Source: Laccaria trichodermophora (Eukaryota; Basidiomycota; Agaricomycetes; Agaricales; Hydnangiaceae). From it: 64,000 nucleotides of DNA. A model generated the notes under the pieces. That model did no database searches. It saw only the letters and a list, made by a program, of their open reading frames with translations, and was not told the origin of the DNA. The position numbers and the translations under genes were made by a program. The stretch covers positions 1,014,633 to 1,078,632 of the forward strand of contig JACTVC010000013.1 in the NCBI GenBank assembly GCA_018417955.1. Reading direction: 5' to 3'. Below are positions 30,770-42,813 of the stretch, in pieces; the first letter of the stretch is position 1; each line of letters opens with the position of its first letter.

Positions 30770-32520
30770 TTGAATATCTTGATTCCATTCTGAGTTTAGG
30801 GTATAGTACCTGAACACTCACGCGCTCGAGTCGACGCTTCTACTAGGACAGCAGTATTGCTACACTTCGGGCTTCACATGTTCGCCAAATTGCCTGCATT
30901 CATGGACCGAGAATCAGACTCGCGGAATGGCTGGATGGAGCGTAAAGAGGCCAATCTTAACGTGTAGGAGCACGATCTGGGCCCACCAAGCGTACTATGA
31001 AGGGAGCTTCGGTGTACCCCGAAGAGTCTGAGCCAACGCTTCTAGACGCTACCTTTCAGGTCTCGGTCAGTCGTTTCTGTCTCTCTACGGTTCAAGAATC
31101 GGTCCGAATGGCAGGTACTGGACGGCCCAACATTGCAGTGTGCACAACTTCAACATAAAAATTTCCAGCCAACAAAAGAGTGGTGTTTCTTGAAAGATCC
31201 CAGCCAACGCTTCTTGATGCAACAATCCACGCTCCATAACCTAATTGGCATGCACTCCAGTCAACAACTTTCGTTGATCGTTGCAAGTGCGTACCGAAAT
31301 TCGTTGAGAGAATTAGTGACTCAACTTGACCCGGATGGCAGGTACTAGACTTGCTGAGTACTTGGACTTAAATGTGCACAGGACATACAGCAATACCAGC
31401 GTCGTGTCCCGTCACGCTTCCGGATCGAAAGGCTTGGTGTTATCACGGAACAACCCCAACAAACGGTTGATGCAACACTCCGCGCTCCACAACTTGAAAG
31501 TTCGCATGCACTCCAGTCAACCACTTCCGTTGACCGTTGCGAATACGTACGGACGTACCAAAATTTGGTCCGAGAATCAGTGACTCAACTTAACCCGGAT
31601 GGCAGGTACTAGACAAAGCATACTTGCTGTGGCTGGACTCGAACTTCAATGTGCACACCACAGCAACACCAGTGCTGTGTCCCGTCACGCTTCCGGACTG
31701 AAAAGCTTGGTGTTACCACGTCGATTCTTCTAGATACCACACCCCGGCGCACTCCAGTTCGATACGTACCACTGGCAAAGTCCGATCCAAATCAGTGACT
31801 TCAGCGCCACCTGGAGGAACGGTTACACGCTGTACTTAAACGATGCACTCACGGCCAGTCAGCTCTCCCAGCGAAGGCTGATCGTAGTCAACTGCTTACT
31901 CTACCACAAACCGGTCCGACTGAATATCGGCGCGACGCGTCACGCAGGTGGCACTGGACGGAACTTACTTACTGTTCAACAACACGAGGCGTAATCACTG
32001 ACTCGAAGTTCAAGCGCGGCCGACGGAGCATAGGTATGCACAAGCAAGGCATACGTGTACACAAGCAAGGGCGCGTGGTGCAGCTTCCAATCCAGGATGG
32101 AGGTTCTTCGGTCGGTGAAGTTAATCGTGGTGTTCCGTCTTTTCGTTATCTTACAACAACCTGTCCAAGTATCTTTTGTATACCAATGGTGTACTCTTCT
32201 TATCTGTTCCGTTGTACAACGTACTTACCGTACAGCCTCATCTTGTTACCTGTACTCGTCTTCAGCGCCCTCCCTCGTAAGAAAGTAGCACGTCATTCTA
32301 TAAACAGCGCATTCTCGGAGCGGCGCGCCGCGCTCTGACAACTTCGCGGTCATCTGATTCTTCGTTTACGCGCCCTGTAGCTTTCTTTACCCCATTTACA
32401 CACCTGCGCCCGCCCGCAGTTCACAAAGTTGTCAGACATTTCTCGAGTCAACCTGTCAACGAGTCATTTACGGCGGCAGCGCCAACTTATCATCCGAGTC
32501 ATCATTTACGATTGGGTATG
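30770..32520. repeat. Diverged long direct repeat, copy 2 with internal tandem unit
   Basis: This is homologous to 27220-28265 in the same orientation but longer. An internal unit of about 260 bp is present twice (31200-31450 and 31457-31740); both carry GCATGCACTCCAGTCAAC and a CAGGTACTAGAC motif. The middle (31760-32310) has no counterpart in copy 1. No protein is encoded. Confidence 0.8.
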
Positions 32521-32933
32521 AGCGCTGATTATCGCAAAGGACCAAAGTAAGAGTAAGCTTAGCAAGTAAAGTAGTAGATGAATAATCGTGTGTCGTGAGG
32601 GTAGGTAGTACAATTGCATGTGTGTGTGGAGGGTACAAGGAACCAGTAGTAGTACGTAGTAGAGACAACAAACAACAACCTGAGGATGAGAACAGAAGAA
32701 CAAAAGAAGACCTGCAACTTTGCAAGGCATGAATATTAATAAGATAGATGAAAAAGTTCCCCCGTGGGTGTCGTGCGGTGTGTGTGTAGGTAGGCAGTGT
32801 GGGTGGGAGAGAGGAACGAAGGAAGGGGGTAGACAATCCACCGAGCTATACAGCTGAATACAAACAACATTCCGAAAGTCCATTGGTTGATAAGTTACTC
32901 CTTGGTGGTGAGTGGGATTCACGTCAATGTCAA
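32521..32933. other. Intergenic
   Basis: Purine/pyrimidine-skewed 3' flank of the next gene, rich in GTGTGT and GTAG stretches. I see no gene. Confidence 0.5.
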
Positions 32934-34057
32934 TCACGCTCCGCAATCCACCATTTCCCAATCGTCACCCTTGACGACGACCCAAGAGTTGGTCAGCACC
33001 GGAAGGGCACTGCACCCCTTCAGCTGCTGCGGTGCCAGGGATGTTGGGGCTGGGGATACATCCGCAACAGTGGTGACATCAGCCATGACCACATCGCCGT
33101 CCTTCTCGTGCTGATCCGCAACGATACGTTCGAGCTCCTTGGTCGCGGTCATGATGGACAGCGCGAGCCTCGGGCCCATGTGTAGAATCTTCCGGCCCTC
33201 TGGGGAACATCGCATGCGGGTGATGATAGCTTTCCGGTATAGGTCTGGTTCCGCCTTTGAGCGGGGGAAGACGGGGCGGCCAGGGAGAGCGGTGCGGGTA
33301 GGTGATAGTGGAGAGGAGGAGCGGAATGTGCGGATTTGAACGACGGGATTGGATACGGAGGGGAGGATGATTTGTGTGAGTGATGGGGATGGTTGCTGCT
33401 GACGACGTGGCGTTCTTGATCTCCCGGCTCTCTGTGGTGCGGGCTGAGGCTGTGAATGGGGCGAAGGCTGGACTTGCTGCTGCGGAGCAACGTGATTGAC
33501 ATGGGGAGAATCTATGTGTGTAGTGGGTACATCGGCGGCGCGTTTGCGGCGCTGGCGCTGGTCTTTGTAGTACTGCAGCGTACGGTGGTAGGGGACAGGG
33601 GTAGGTGGCGTCGTTGGGGTGGATGAGGAGGCCGTTGTGGACATGGTGGGCAAGACCAGCAGCGTCTCTGTACGGCGTAAGGAGCCCATTTGTGCAGGTG
33701 GCTCTGTGCGTTGAGCTTTAACGGGCCTTGGGTTGGGTGACAAGGCTGGGCTGGGGTAGCAGAAGGAAGAAGTACGCTTTCGGGGGGGAGAGTGCTGCTG
33801 GGGAGCGGGTGAGGGGAGAACGGGTGTAGGGGACTGAAGCAGCGACATTTGTAGGAGTGGCAACCTTACCTTTGATTCTGCCCGAGTTGATATCGTGGCT
33901 CAGAACAAAAGCGTACCCAGCCTGGGAACAAGCAAAAACACACAACAAAACATAACTTTGTGTGACAGTGACTCACCTTCCCTTTTTTAGTCAGCCAAAC
34001 ACGGATCAGGAGTGGCGGTGCTCCACATGGCCACACCTTCCCTTCCAAAGGTTTCAT
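32934..34057 (-). CDS. Pro/Ser-rich nuclear-type protein, unknown function
   Basis: The main exon (stop at 32934, open to at least 33848) gives a 304-residue chain rich in Pro, Ser and Gln. It has basic patches (PPRKRTSS, DQRQRRKRAA, RAGRSRTPRRQQQ) and a better-conserved-looking C-terminal half: PGRPVFPRSKAEPDLYRKA, MRCSPEGRKILHMGPRLALS and a final WVVVKGDDWEMVDCGA. Upstream, separated by a normal intron, a second exon reads GKVWPCGAPPLLIRVWLTKK then GYAFVLSHDINSG, and I place the start at ATG 34057 (MKPLEGK). Joining the two parts in frame needs a very short intron with a GTTGCC donor, so the start could instead be ATG 33848. Basic patches suggest a nuclear location. The gene is divergent from urease and shares its promoter region. 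Confidence 0.65.
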
Positions 34058-34793
34058 CGCTTCATCTCGTTTCGTCTTTGGCAACAGTTGGTGGTGTGTG
34101 CACACGCCAGATAAATTTGGACCACTGAAAGCTGGTTCAAGAACCCACTGATAGATGCGCGAACAGGTTAAAACAAACGGGGTGACAGTGTTACCTGGGA
34201 ACGTGTTCATCGTGAGGCGATACCGCCAATATGTGCCACAATGACTCGTCCAGCCCGCAGTACTTGTATGCCCGTTTAAGCACGGCGGAGGCGGGATCGT
34301 CGGGATTTGGTCGGACGTAAGGCGCATCACTTGATCAAGGCAGCAATTCGCGGAGTTTCTGTATGCTGCACTGACAGGCACTGACTGACCGAGACAATGA
34401 ACCGGTGAATTGAATTCATCCACGAGTCCTGTAGTCACGAAGACAGAAAGAGTCAAATTGACGTCGGCCGGTATTCTGAGAAGAGAACAAGGAATACGTA
34501 CAGAATGAACAGGTTATGATTAGCTTGCAATTGAGACCGGCGTGAGGAATAATAAGGACTGAACATGCCTGGCGAAGGAAAACAAAAGTACGAAACACAA
34601 AAGAAAGTCGGGGACGTGTCGAACAGCACGTCCACTCACGTCCACAACTTCAAACAAGTGTGGGAGCTGGCAAGTTTCCATCTAATCTAATCTGGCCTTC
34701 TGCCCAATCTTCCAAGTTCTTATCTCCATGCTGTCCCTTATCACTTGAGAGAACGCCGCCTCTACTCCCCAGAACAGGCCCTCTCCTCTCAAA
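34058..34793. promoter_or_regulatory. Divergent promoter region, hypothetical gene / urease
   Basis: This 740 bp spacer lies between two divergently transcribed genes. No specific factor site can be assigned from sequence alone. Minus-strand open frames here are probably 5' UTR or chance. Confidence 0.4.
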
Positions 34794-37700
34794 ATGCATC
34801 TCTTGCCTCGTGAAGAGGCGAAACTCCTGCTTCACCAGGTGAGTCCAATCTCCTTGGCTTGGCTGCCAATATACCAACAAACAAATCACACCAAAAGGCA
34901 GGTTTTCTAGCCCAAAAACGATTAGCAAGGGGCTTGCGCCTCAACCAAACGGAAACAGTCGCCCTCATCGCCTCACAGCTGCAAGAACGCATTAGGGATG
35001 GTGTCTATTCCGTAGCGGAGCTCATGCACCATGGCAAGACCCTCCTGGGCCGGCGCCACGTCCTGCCAAGCGTCCCGGCGCTTTTGCACGAAATACAGGT
35101 CGAGGGAACGTTTCAAGACGGGTACGTCTCCAACACAAGAGGATTTTGCTCGAGACCGACAGAGTTAATGTAGAGTGTTTTTGGTGACGGTTCATGACCC
35201 CATTTGCACGGACTCTGGGAACCTGGAATCAGCGCTGTACGGTTCTTTCCTGCCTATTCCGTCCGAGACGCTTTTCCCGCTGCTCGACGAATCCGAATAC
35301 GCGTCTGAGAAAGTCCCCGGTGCGATTATCGCCAAAAAGGAGAGGATTATACTCAACAAGGGGAGGGATCGTGTACGGTTGAGGGTGACCAATAATGGCG
35401 ATCGGCCTGTTCAGGTATCGACCTACTTACTCTCTCAAAATCAACTCATAAATCTCATGCAACCCGCAATGTAGATCGGATCGCACTACCACTTCATCGA
35501 AGTCAACCCTATGCTTTCATTCGATCGTGTTAAAGCATACGGTAAGCGCTTGGACGTAGCAGCAGGCAGCGCAGTCCGCTTCGAGCCTGGAGACGCCAAA
35601 TCCGTCACCCTCGTGTCAATCGCCGGCGCACGTATCATTTCTGGAGGCAACAACCTGGCCACGGGCGTTGTGGATCTATCGCGGACGGACGATATCATTT
35701 TTGGGTTGCTGCAGCGTGGGTTCTGCCATGTGCCTGAACCTGGGGCGTTGGAAGTTCAAGAGGATACGGATATTGGGAGGGAAAAGTATATCTCGATGTT
35801 TGGCCCTACTGTGGGTGATCGGGTTAGGCTTGGGGATACGCTGCTGTGGGTTGAGGTTGAGCATGATGAGACTGTTTATGGCGATGAGGTTAAATTTGGC
35901 GGTGGTATGTCTTTCTGTTCTCAGGTTTCTGATACCCTTCTAATGTAAAGATGTGCACAAGGTAAATCGATTCGAGAAGGTATGGGACAAGCGACCAACC
36001 GCTCTTCCACGGAAACTCTGGACCTAGTCATCACCAACGCACTCATCATCGACTGGTCCGGCATATACAAGGTATTCCCCCTCCCAAGTCCATACACGCC
36101 AACTAACTCCAAAACCCAGGCAGACATTGGCGTAAAAAACGGTCTCATAGCAGGGATAGGCAAAGCCGGCAACCCAGACGTCATGGCGAACGTCCACCCT
36201 GCACTCATCATCGGCTCATCAACCGAAGTCATTGCCGGTGAGAAGCTCATCATCACCGCCGGAGCCATCGACGCACACGTCCACTACATCTGCCCACAAC
36301 AAGTCGAGGAAGCCCTCGCGGCTGGTACCACAACTATGATAGGGGGCGGGACGGGGCCGAGTGCGGGGACGAACGCTACAACGTGTACTAGTAGCCCTTT
36401 TTACATGCGCCATATGTTAGCGGCGACGGATGAGCTGCCGATGAATTTTTGTTTTACGGGCAAGGGGAATGATGCGGGGCCGGTGGCGGTGGAGGAGGTT
36501 GTTAGGGCTGGTGCTGGGGGGTTGAAGTTGCATGAGGATTGGGGGTCTACCCCAGCTGCGATTGTGAATTGCTTGGATGTTGCGGATAAGTATGATGTTC
36601 AGGTGTGTGTCCTAGATTTTTTTTTGGTTATTTGCGAGTGGCTGAGTGATTGGGTTGGCAGGTTAATATACACACGGATACCTTGAATGAGAGTGGATTT
36701 GTTGAGAGTATGTTTTTTCTTTCTGTTCATTGGGGTGTTGATTGACTTTATGTGTAGGTACCATTGCTGCATTTGGAAAACGTACCATTCACACATACCA
36801 TAGCGAAGGAGCAGGTGAGTCTCTTATTTCAAGGTAGTATTTTCTTGCACCTCTAACGTTATACAGGTGGCGGACATGCTCCTGATATCATCGTCGTTTG
36901 CGGGCTGGAGAACGTCCTCCCGTCATCCACGAACCCAACTCGCCCATACACAAACAATACCCTAGACGAACACCTCGATGTATGTCCTCCTTCCCACGTC
37001 TGCCACATTATACATAACTCACACCCTACACACAGATGCTAATGGTTTGCCACCACCTCGACAAATCCATCCCTGAAGATCTCGCCTTCGCCGAATCCCG
37101 CATCAGGGCCGAAACCGTTGCTGCAGAAGACGTCCTTCACGATAGCGGGGCCATCTCCATCATCAGCTCAGATTCACAGGCCATGGGCCGCGTTGGGGAG
37201 GTTGTGAGTCGGACGTGGAGGACGGCGAGCAAGCTGCGTGAGTTCAGAGGCCCACTGACATCTTTGGGAGATGTGGCGGGTAAGGATAATGGTCGTGTGA
37301 AGAGATATATCTCAAAATACACCATTAACCCGTGGGTTTCTTCTCTGTTCCCTTTGACTTTTCACGAAACTCACGAACTGGTTTGGTTTGAAAGCGCGAT
37401 CACGCATGGGATAAGCCACCTTGTAGGACATGTTGCCGTTGGGACGCTGGCAGATCTCGTCCTCTGGAAACCAGAAAACTTTGGGTCAAAGCCCGAAATG
37501 GTGCTCAAGTCCGGCGTGATTGTCTGGGCGCAGGTCCGTATCTATCTCACTTTACTTGTCACACGATCACGATGACTGATTGATCTTTGCTCCCCACAAA
37601 CTAGATGGGAGATGCCAACGCATCCATACCCACCGTTCAGCCGTTCTACTCCAAGCCAATGTGGGGTGCCAAACCACGATCCGCCTCGCTAAACTCCGTA

Positions 37701-37937
37701 TCATTCGTGTCCCAGATCTCTATCACCTCTGGGGTAATTGCGTCGTATGGCTTGTCAAAACGGTTTGAGGCCGTGCGCGGGTGTCGGGCCGTGACGAAGA
37801 AGGATATGAAGTGGAATGACGCGACCCCGAAGATGACGGTTGATCCTGAGAGCTACGAGGTGCGCGCGGATGGCGAGTTGATGGATATAGAGCCTGCGAC
37901 GACGTTACCCCTTTCGAGAGTCTATAACCTTTTCTAA
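34794..37937 (+). CDS. URE1: Urease (single-chain, nickel-dependent)
   Basis: Hydrolyses urea to ammonia and carbamate in the cytosol. ATG 34794 ([15 protein letters not shown]) is followed by an intron at 34839-34897 and about eight more, ending at 37937 (SRVYNLF). The three bacterial-type regions are fused in order: gamma ([30 protein letters not shown]), beta (VPGAII..., [30 protein letters not shown]) and alpha ([14 protein letters not shown] onward). Active-site residues are present: the His pair in [13 protein letters not shown], the carbamylated Lys in [13 protein letters not shown], the His in [12 protein letters not shown] and [17 protein letters not shown], the lid Cys-His in MVCHHLD, and the Asp in [12 protein letters not shown]. 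Length and domain order match fungal and plant ureases. The enzyme needs UreD/F/G-type accessory proteins, and none is encoded nearby. I see no break. Confidence 0.97.
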
Positions 37938-38039
37938 GCTTTCATTTTGGGTCGGAATACAGAAAGGATCGATATGTACAGTACAAATTGGAATTCACGA
38001 CATGCATGTGTTATTTAACTTGAATGGAATGCCCGTCGA

Positions 38040-39626
38040 TTATACGACGTCTAGCGCAGCCACTTCCATATCATTGTCGACGTTTTCATTGTCCATGGGC
38101 TCATCTTCATCACCGGCATATCCATCTCCATCAAACTCGTCTAGATCACGGATGATCGGGCTGTCCGCACCACTAGAGTCGGCGTCATCGTCGAAGCTAT
38201 CAGAATCCCGGAGTACAGGGCTCTCCAAAAGATATTCTTCATCTCCTCGGCTAAAGAGCAAAGAATCACTCAAATCGACGTTCATGGCATATGAGTCGGC
38301 TTGTGGTGTTGGCCGCTCGTTTCTGCAAGCCCTACCATAGAGGGCACATTCACGGCAATGAGGGGAACTAGAGGGCCGACGCCGGTCGAAGAGATTCTCC
38401 AAACCTGGATTATCAAGGTCTTCAGTCAGCGTCATCAACTGGCAAGATAAGAGACGTGTAATTACGTCTACGTTTAGCACGCACTACCAGAAGATTTTTG
38501 CAAAGAGTATCTCGAAGGCATTCGCGGCAGTGTTTGGGGTTGGAAAATATGCCTTCTTGATATCGTTCACATACCCTTGAAAAAAAAAAAATTAGAAAGG
38601 CTTATAACATGCAAATCCTGCCACTTTGAATAGACTTACCTCCGAGAGCGCTGAGGGATACTTTTTAGAACCCTTTGAAAGGTTCTACAGCGACGATCCG
38701 GTAGAAGGGCCCAGACCTGGCTAGGGTATTGACTCCTCTCGGGATTAGCAAATGTAATCATCGTTGTTGCATAGGGATCGCACTTCTTTCTAGAAATGAG
38801 ATCATCTACACCTTTGAGAACTATAGCGCACAAGCCCATGGGTTCTCGGATCTCTTGGAGAGGATTGTCTTCATTAGTTGGCAATTCGGCGATGGGCAAG
38901 CTCCTAGGAGTCGGCCTGGGTGATGACGGAATGCCAGGCGGAGCAGGAACATCCTCAGATGTGGCTGCGACGGGTAGAAGAGCCGGCGAACTTGAGTCAA
39001 AAGCAAGTAAAGGGCTGGGTAGCAACGTCAAACTCCTTGAGCGGCGGTGTCTCCTCGTCTCACCCATTGCTGTAGTCCATTCAGGAGAGCTGGCAGTTCG
39101 AATGGGTCCGCTGGCGGACGGTGGTATGGTCGACGGAGCCTGGAGCACCTTGGTAGGGATATAATTGAGGAGGTCGACTGGTGGGGGCCGAACTCGAGGA
39201 ACCGACTTGGAGCGATGATGTAAAATGATTTCTACGTGTGACCCACGTTTAAGTGGCTTTTTAGAATAAGGGGGTAAGCCAGAATTCTTGTCCTGTCAGA
39301 TAAAATGGAGAGGCAATGACGATGGTGCTCGTGACAACTGACTGTTTCGTGATACCCCACATCTTTCCCCTTTCCTTTCTCACCCGTGTTGAAGGCCGTC
39401 AAGGCCGTTCGAGCTGGCATTTGAATTGCCAGCGATGGAGGTTCTACTTCCATTCCAATAGGAAGCTCAGATCCTGTAGCAAATTTTGTAAGGATGGCAA
39501 AAATAAAAGGAAGAGCAATAAATACTTACCCAAATCCTGACCGTCCAGTGAAGGATTGCTGGCGGGTTCTGTCAGCTCAAGAGATGTAGAGCCTGATGGG
39601 TGGTTCACGTTTTCGACAGCACTCAT
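38040..39626 (-). CDS. Unknown protein with paired HCxxC clusters and acidic tail
   Basis: Start ATG 39626 (MSAVENVNHPSGSTSLELTE), stop 38040; about six exons join in frame. The middle is Ser/Pro-rich with a basic signal (ETRRHRRSRSLTLL). A compact, likely folded part follows (IREPMGLCAIVLKGVDDLIS, ITFANPERSQYPSQVWALLP, RCRTFQRVLKSIPQRSRR). Two similar short Cys/His clusters lie downstream: KHCRECLRDTLCKN and PHCRECALYGRACRNE. The last 80 residues are very acidic (Asp/Glu/Ser). The paired clusters could bind zinc. No known domain fits, and a nuclear role is only inferred from the basic and acidic segments. The 3' end converges with urease, only about 100 bp away. Confidence 0.75.
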
Positions 39627-40151
39627 CGTGGTGAAGAAGGCAGGGGGAGAGTAACAAACGCGAGGAAGTTATAAGGACTCCACGAGTGGCGCGAGAAAAG
39701 GAGAATATACAGCCTCATGGCTTTCATGACCAAAAGGGCGTCTGTGTGCTTGCGTACACCCTGACGCAGTTGAGTCAAACGTCCCTAATTGAACCGGCAC
39801 CGCCCGATTGGTATATTAGCCGAAATGGCAAGGAAACCCAGAGCAACAAGAAAACCAGGACTAAAGCACACAACTAGCGGGCGAGTGGCTGTCGGGGATA
39901 TAAAGCAAAGGACAGTCGAAACAAGAAAACTTGGTTGAGATGAAGGAACAATGGTTGCTGCAGGGAAAGTTACGGTCACATGATACCGACGCGCTGGTAC
40001 AATATTAATTGAAGTCGCGCCGTGACGCGACGTACCACTAGAGTACAGTTATTGGCGACTACAAAGCAACTACAAAGCAGACAGACGCAAGCCCATATTA
40101 ACAATCAATACTACATAATAATGGAGAGCGCAGAGTTTTCAGGCAAAAGGA
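39627..40151. other. Intergenic
   Basis: Spacer between two minus-strand genes. I see no gene. Confidence 0.5.
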
Positions 40152-41201
40152 CTAAAGATCCAAGAACGAGTCCGAAGCGTCATAATTGAATTTGCCCTTT
40201 CCGTACCAGCGAGCATGCCTGTTGGACTTGGGGGTTGTAACACTCTTCTTGCGTTCCAGCGGTGAGTGAAGCTCCTGAGAGTATCCAATTACGGGCGCGG
40301 AGGCTGGGGGAGCAAGATAAACAGAAGGGTCAGGCTTCCAGAGCGCTGGCTTCGTTTGATACGGAATTCGGCGTAAAGCTTGTAGTTCTGCGGTGTTGTC
40401 ATTAAAAAAATTGGCCGTCAAAATCATAGCGTCTCTGGAGACGGAGGACGCAACCGCAACGTCGTTCATGGCGTCGTCGCCATTTACGTCGGTAGGAATT
40501 GTTTGAAAGAGAGAAATCGGTGTGAAGGGCACAGGTGAAATAGCGAAAAGACCGTTGGGCTCCCCTGGAACAGGAGGTGGTATTTCATTTCCCATTTTTC
40601 CAGGCAAAGGTGGGGGTGGAGCGCGTGCTAATCGAGCCATATCGGAAGTGGACTTGTATTTCTTCTTGAGTACGTTAAGACCGACCGGCGCGTTTCCTGA
40701 CTCATGGCTCGCTTTTTTGGCCAGAATTCGAGGCGAGGCTACTTTTTTCCTGCGGTCAACGCGTACGGGTTAAGGAAAAAATCAATGACGAGTTTTAAAA
40801 TCGCTCACTTGGTCGCAAAGCGCCAAAATTTTAGGTCTCTTCTGCTTTCCTTGTCATCCTCCGAGTCACTTTCAACATCTCTTGCAGTGGGTTTGGAATC
40901 ACCTAGTAGGTGAACGGATTTCGATGAGAGGATTGAGAGATCGCTGTGTGACGCGAAGCGGCCGTTCGATGAGGTGGCACTACCCTGTTATACGCAGATA
41001 CGAAGATGAACTAGTGAATAGTAGAAATGACCGTCAACAACTTACAGAAGTTTGAGTACTAAGCGCGTCCCAGGGCACGTTCTTCGCGTTAGGGCTAAGG
41101 CTATCGTCCAGGTGATGCGGAGTCCAAGCCGATTCTTCCCCGTTGTCTCTGCACATATGCTGCAGGCCCAGAAGCGCAGGCACACGTAGACTCCGTGGCA
41201 T
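40152..41201 (-). CDS. Unknown Pro-rich protein, four exons
   Basis: I place the start at ATG 41201 (MPRSLRVPALLGLQHMCRDN); the frame runs through PHHLDDSLSPNAKNVPWDAL and three introns join cleanly. Later pieces read SNGRFASHSDLSILSSKSVH, SDSEDDKESRRDLKFWRFAT, KKVASPRILAKKASHESG and LNVLKKKYKSTSDMARLARA, then PPPPLPGKMGNEIPPPVPGE. The end is a basic patch (KKSVTTPKSNRHARWYGKGK) and an acidic last turn. The PPPPLPGK and PPPVPG stretches look like profilin/SH3/WW ligands, so an adaptor role is possible but unproven. No folded domain is obvious. The single, consistent frame over four exons supports a real gene. Confidence 0.68.
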
Positions 41202-41620
41202 TCCAACCACGAGAAAGATAACCAGAGTCGTAGAGTACGCTGAGAGAGCAAATGAAAGGACGTTCCCCGTTTATATAGTCAACGCGCCGTCCATGGCCAC
41301 CGACCTCAATGGCGGACTTAACGCACGCTTGATTAGTGGCCTGGTTGGTGGCCCCTTCGGAAGCTAAAGGATGCCACTCGCCGCATTCCGAGCCGCATGT
41401 TTTTGCATTGACCAAAAATTATAGTGGCAACTTTGTAATCGGAGTCGACGACAGTGCACGTTTTCAGGTCCGCTTTTTTCATAGAGGCGGGCGAAGTCTT
41501 GACCTTATTGAGCTTGAGACTTGTAGTAGCACTTTCCTTCGGGATGCTAGAGGTTTGGGTTTGGGCCTAGTTGTCAAATTTATACAAAGAGCCAACAAAG
41601 AGCAGCGCAGATGTTTGTAG
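41202..41620. other. Intergenic upstream of SINE-like array
   Basis: Probable promoter of the gene starting at 41201. The rest lies between it and the repeat array. I see no gene. Confidence 0.5.
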
Positions 41621-42240
41621 GTATATTTAGCATGACTCGGCCGAGTGTTCCAAAGCACCTGTGGTCAAGTGGCTAACAGGCTGAACTTTATATTCGGTCT
41701 GGAGCAAGCGGGCTCGACTCCACCGGTGTGGAATATCTTTTTGTTATTTCACCCATTACTTCCTCGGTCTCAGGGTACAGAAGTTCAGCGCAACAACACC
41801 CTTGGTGAAGTGGTTATTATACTTGGCTTTTATTCTGAACTTTAAATTTGGCAGGTAGCAAGCAGGTTCAACTGGTGCTGGCAGGTGTAATATCAATATC
41901 TTTTTGTTCTTTGGAGAAGTTGGGCAGGATATCTGTATGTGTAGCATGACTCGGCTACATGTTTCAACAACACCGTGGTGAAGGGGTTATCCGGCTTGCC
42001 TTCCATTCTGAACTCGGCGTGTAGCAAGCGGGTTCAACTCCTCTCGAGTGATATCCTTTTTGTTATTTTATTTACTGTTGAGCAGCTGGGATGTTTGAAC
42101 TTTGTATACTCGGCAACGCCTCCAACGTCACTGGCGGTGGAGTGGTTAACCTGTTTGTCTTCCATTCTGAACTTGAAATTCGGTGTAGCAAGTGGGGTCT
42201 ACTCCTGTTGGGTCTAATATCTTTTTGTTATTTTACCCGA
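41621..42240 (+). repeat. Array of four tRNA-derived SINE-like repeats
   Basis: Four units of about 140-175 bp start near 41621, 41761, 41931 and 42098. Each has a box-A-like stretch (for example TGGTCAAGTGG at 41662, TGGTGAAGGGG at 41976), a central CATTCTGAACTT-like string, GTAGCAAGCGGG running into a box B (GGCTCGACTCC at 41711, GGTTCAACTCC at 42031), and a shared non-tRNA tail (ATATCTTTTTGTTATTTTA). Units 1, 3 and partly 4 begin with a common TAGCATGACTCGG-type leader. The stems no longer pair, so these are not functional tRNAs. The A-box/B-box layout with a constant tail is that of a SINE. A further 3' fragment lies at 27991-28058. Confidence 0.8.
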
Positions 42241-42813
42241 TGAGTTTAGATACGAAGAAAACTTGCTATCCGAAAACTCGCTGTAGCACAAAAACTCCCT
42301 TTCGGAATCCTTTATTATTTTCTGCGCTCCCACAAAGGCACTGTAGCTCTCCTGGTCAAAGCCTCGGAAAGGACGATCATTTGATAGGTTTTCTGGCAAG
42401 CTGTGAGGTGGCTATAAAAGTACCAAAAAGCTATGAAGCTTGTGTGAAGCGGTCCCAAATAATGTGACCTAGATTATGAAGGACTTCAAGTTGGATGGGA
42501 ATCTCCCTTCAGAAACAAAAAAAAAAACGCGATTGGAGCGAGAAAAACGATCCGTGCACTCAAAGCCCATTGCGCCTGTGCGCGGGTAAAATAATCACCA
42601 AAGTGGGTTATGAATACAACAAGACTTAAACCTATCAGTTAATAAGTACATCGTTTGATCATTTTACAAATGGTTTGTCGACTGTTTAAACATGTCCAGC
42701 AAAAATGGAGACTTGTATTCGAAGTGCAAAGCAATTTAGAGAGGAATGCGTCACTGGTCTGCCGATATGCGTGATTCATGGGTCTTGCTTCGGGGGTTTT
42801 GTTTTGAGATCCC
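42241..42813. other. Intergenic after SINE-like array
   Basis: AT-rich with short A-tracts. I see no gene. It is the 3' flank of the minus-strand gene that follows. Confidence 0.5.

Noticed and set aside
34794..37937. Urease accessory gene cluster
   Set aside because: No UreD, UreF or UreG motif appears in the neighbours; fungal urease genes are usually unlinked from their accessory genes.
41621..42240. Functional tRNA genes
   Set aside because: Box A and B motifs are present, but the acceptor and anticodon stems do not pair, and the shared AT-rich tail is not tRNA.
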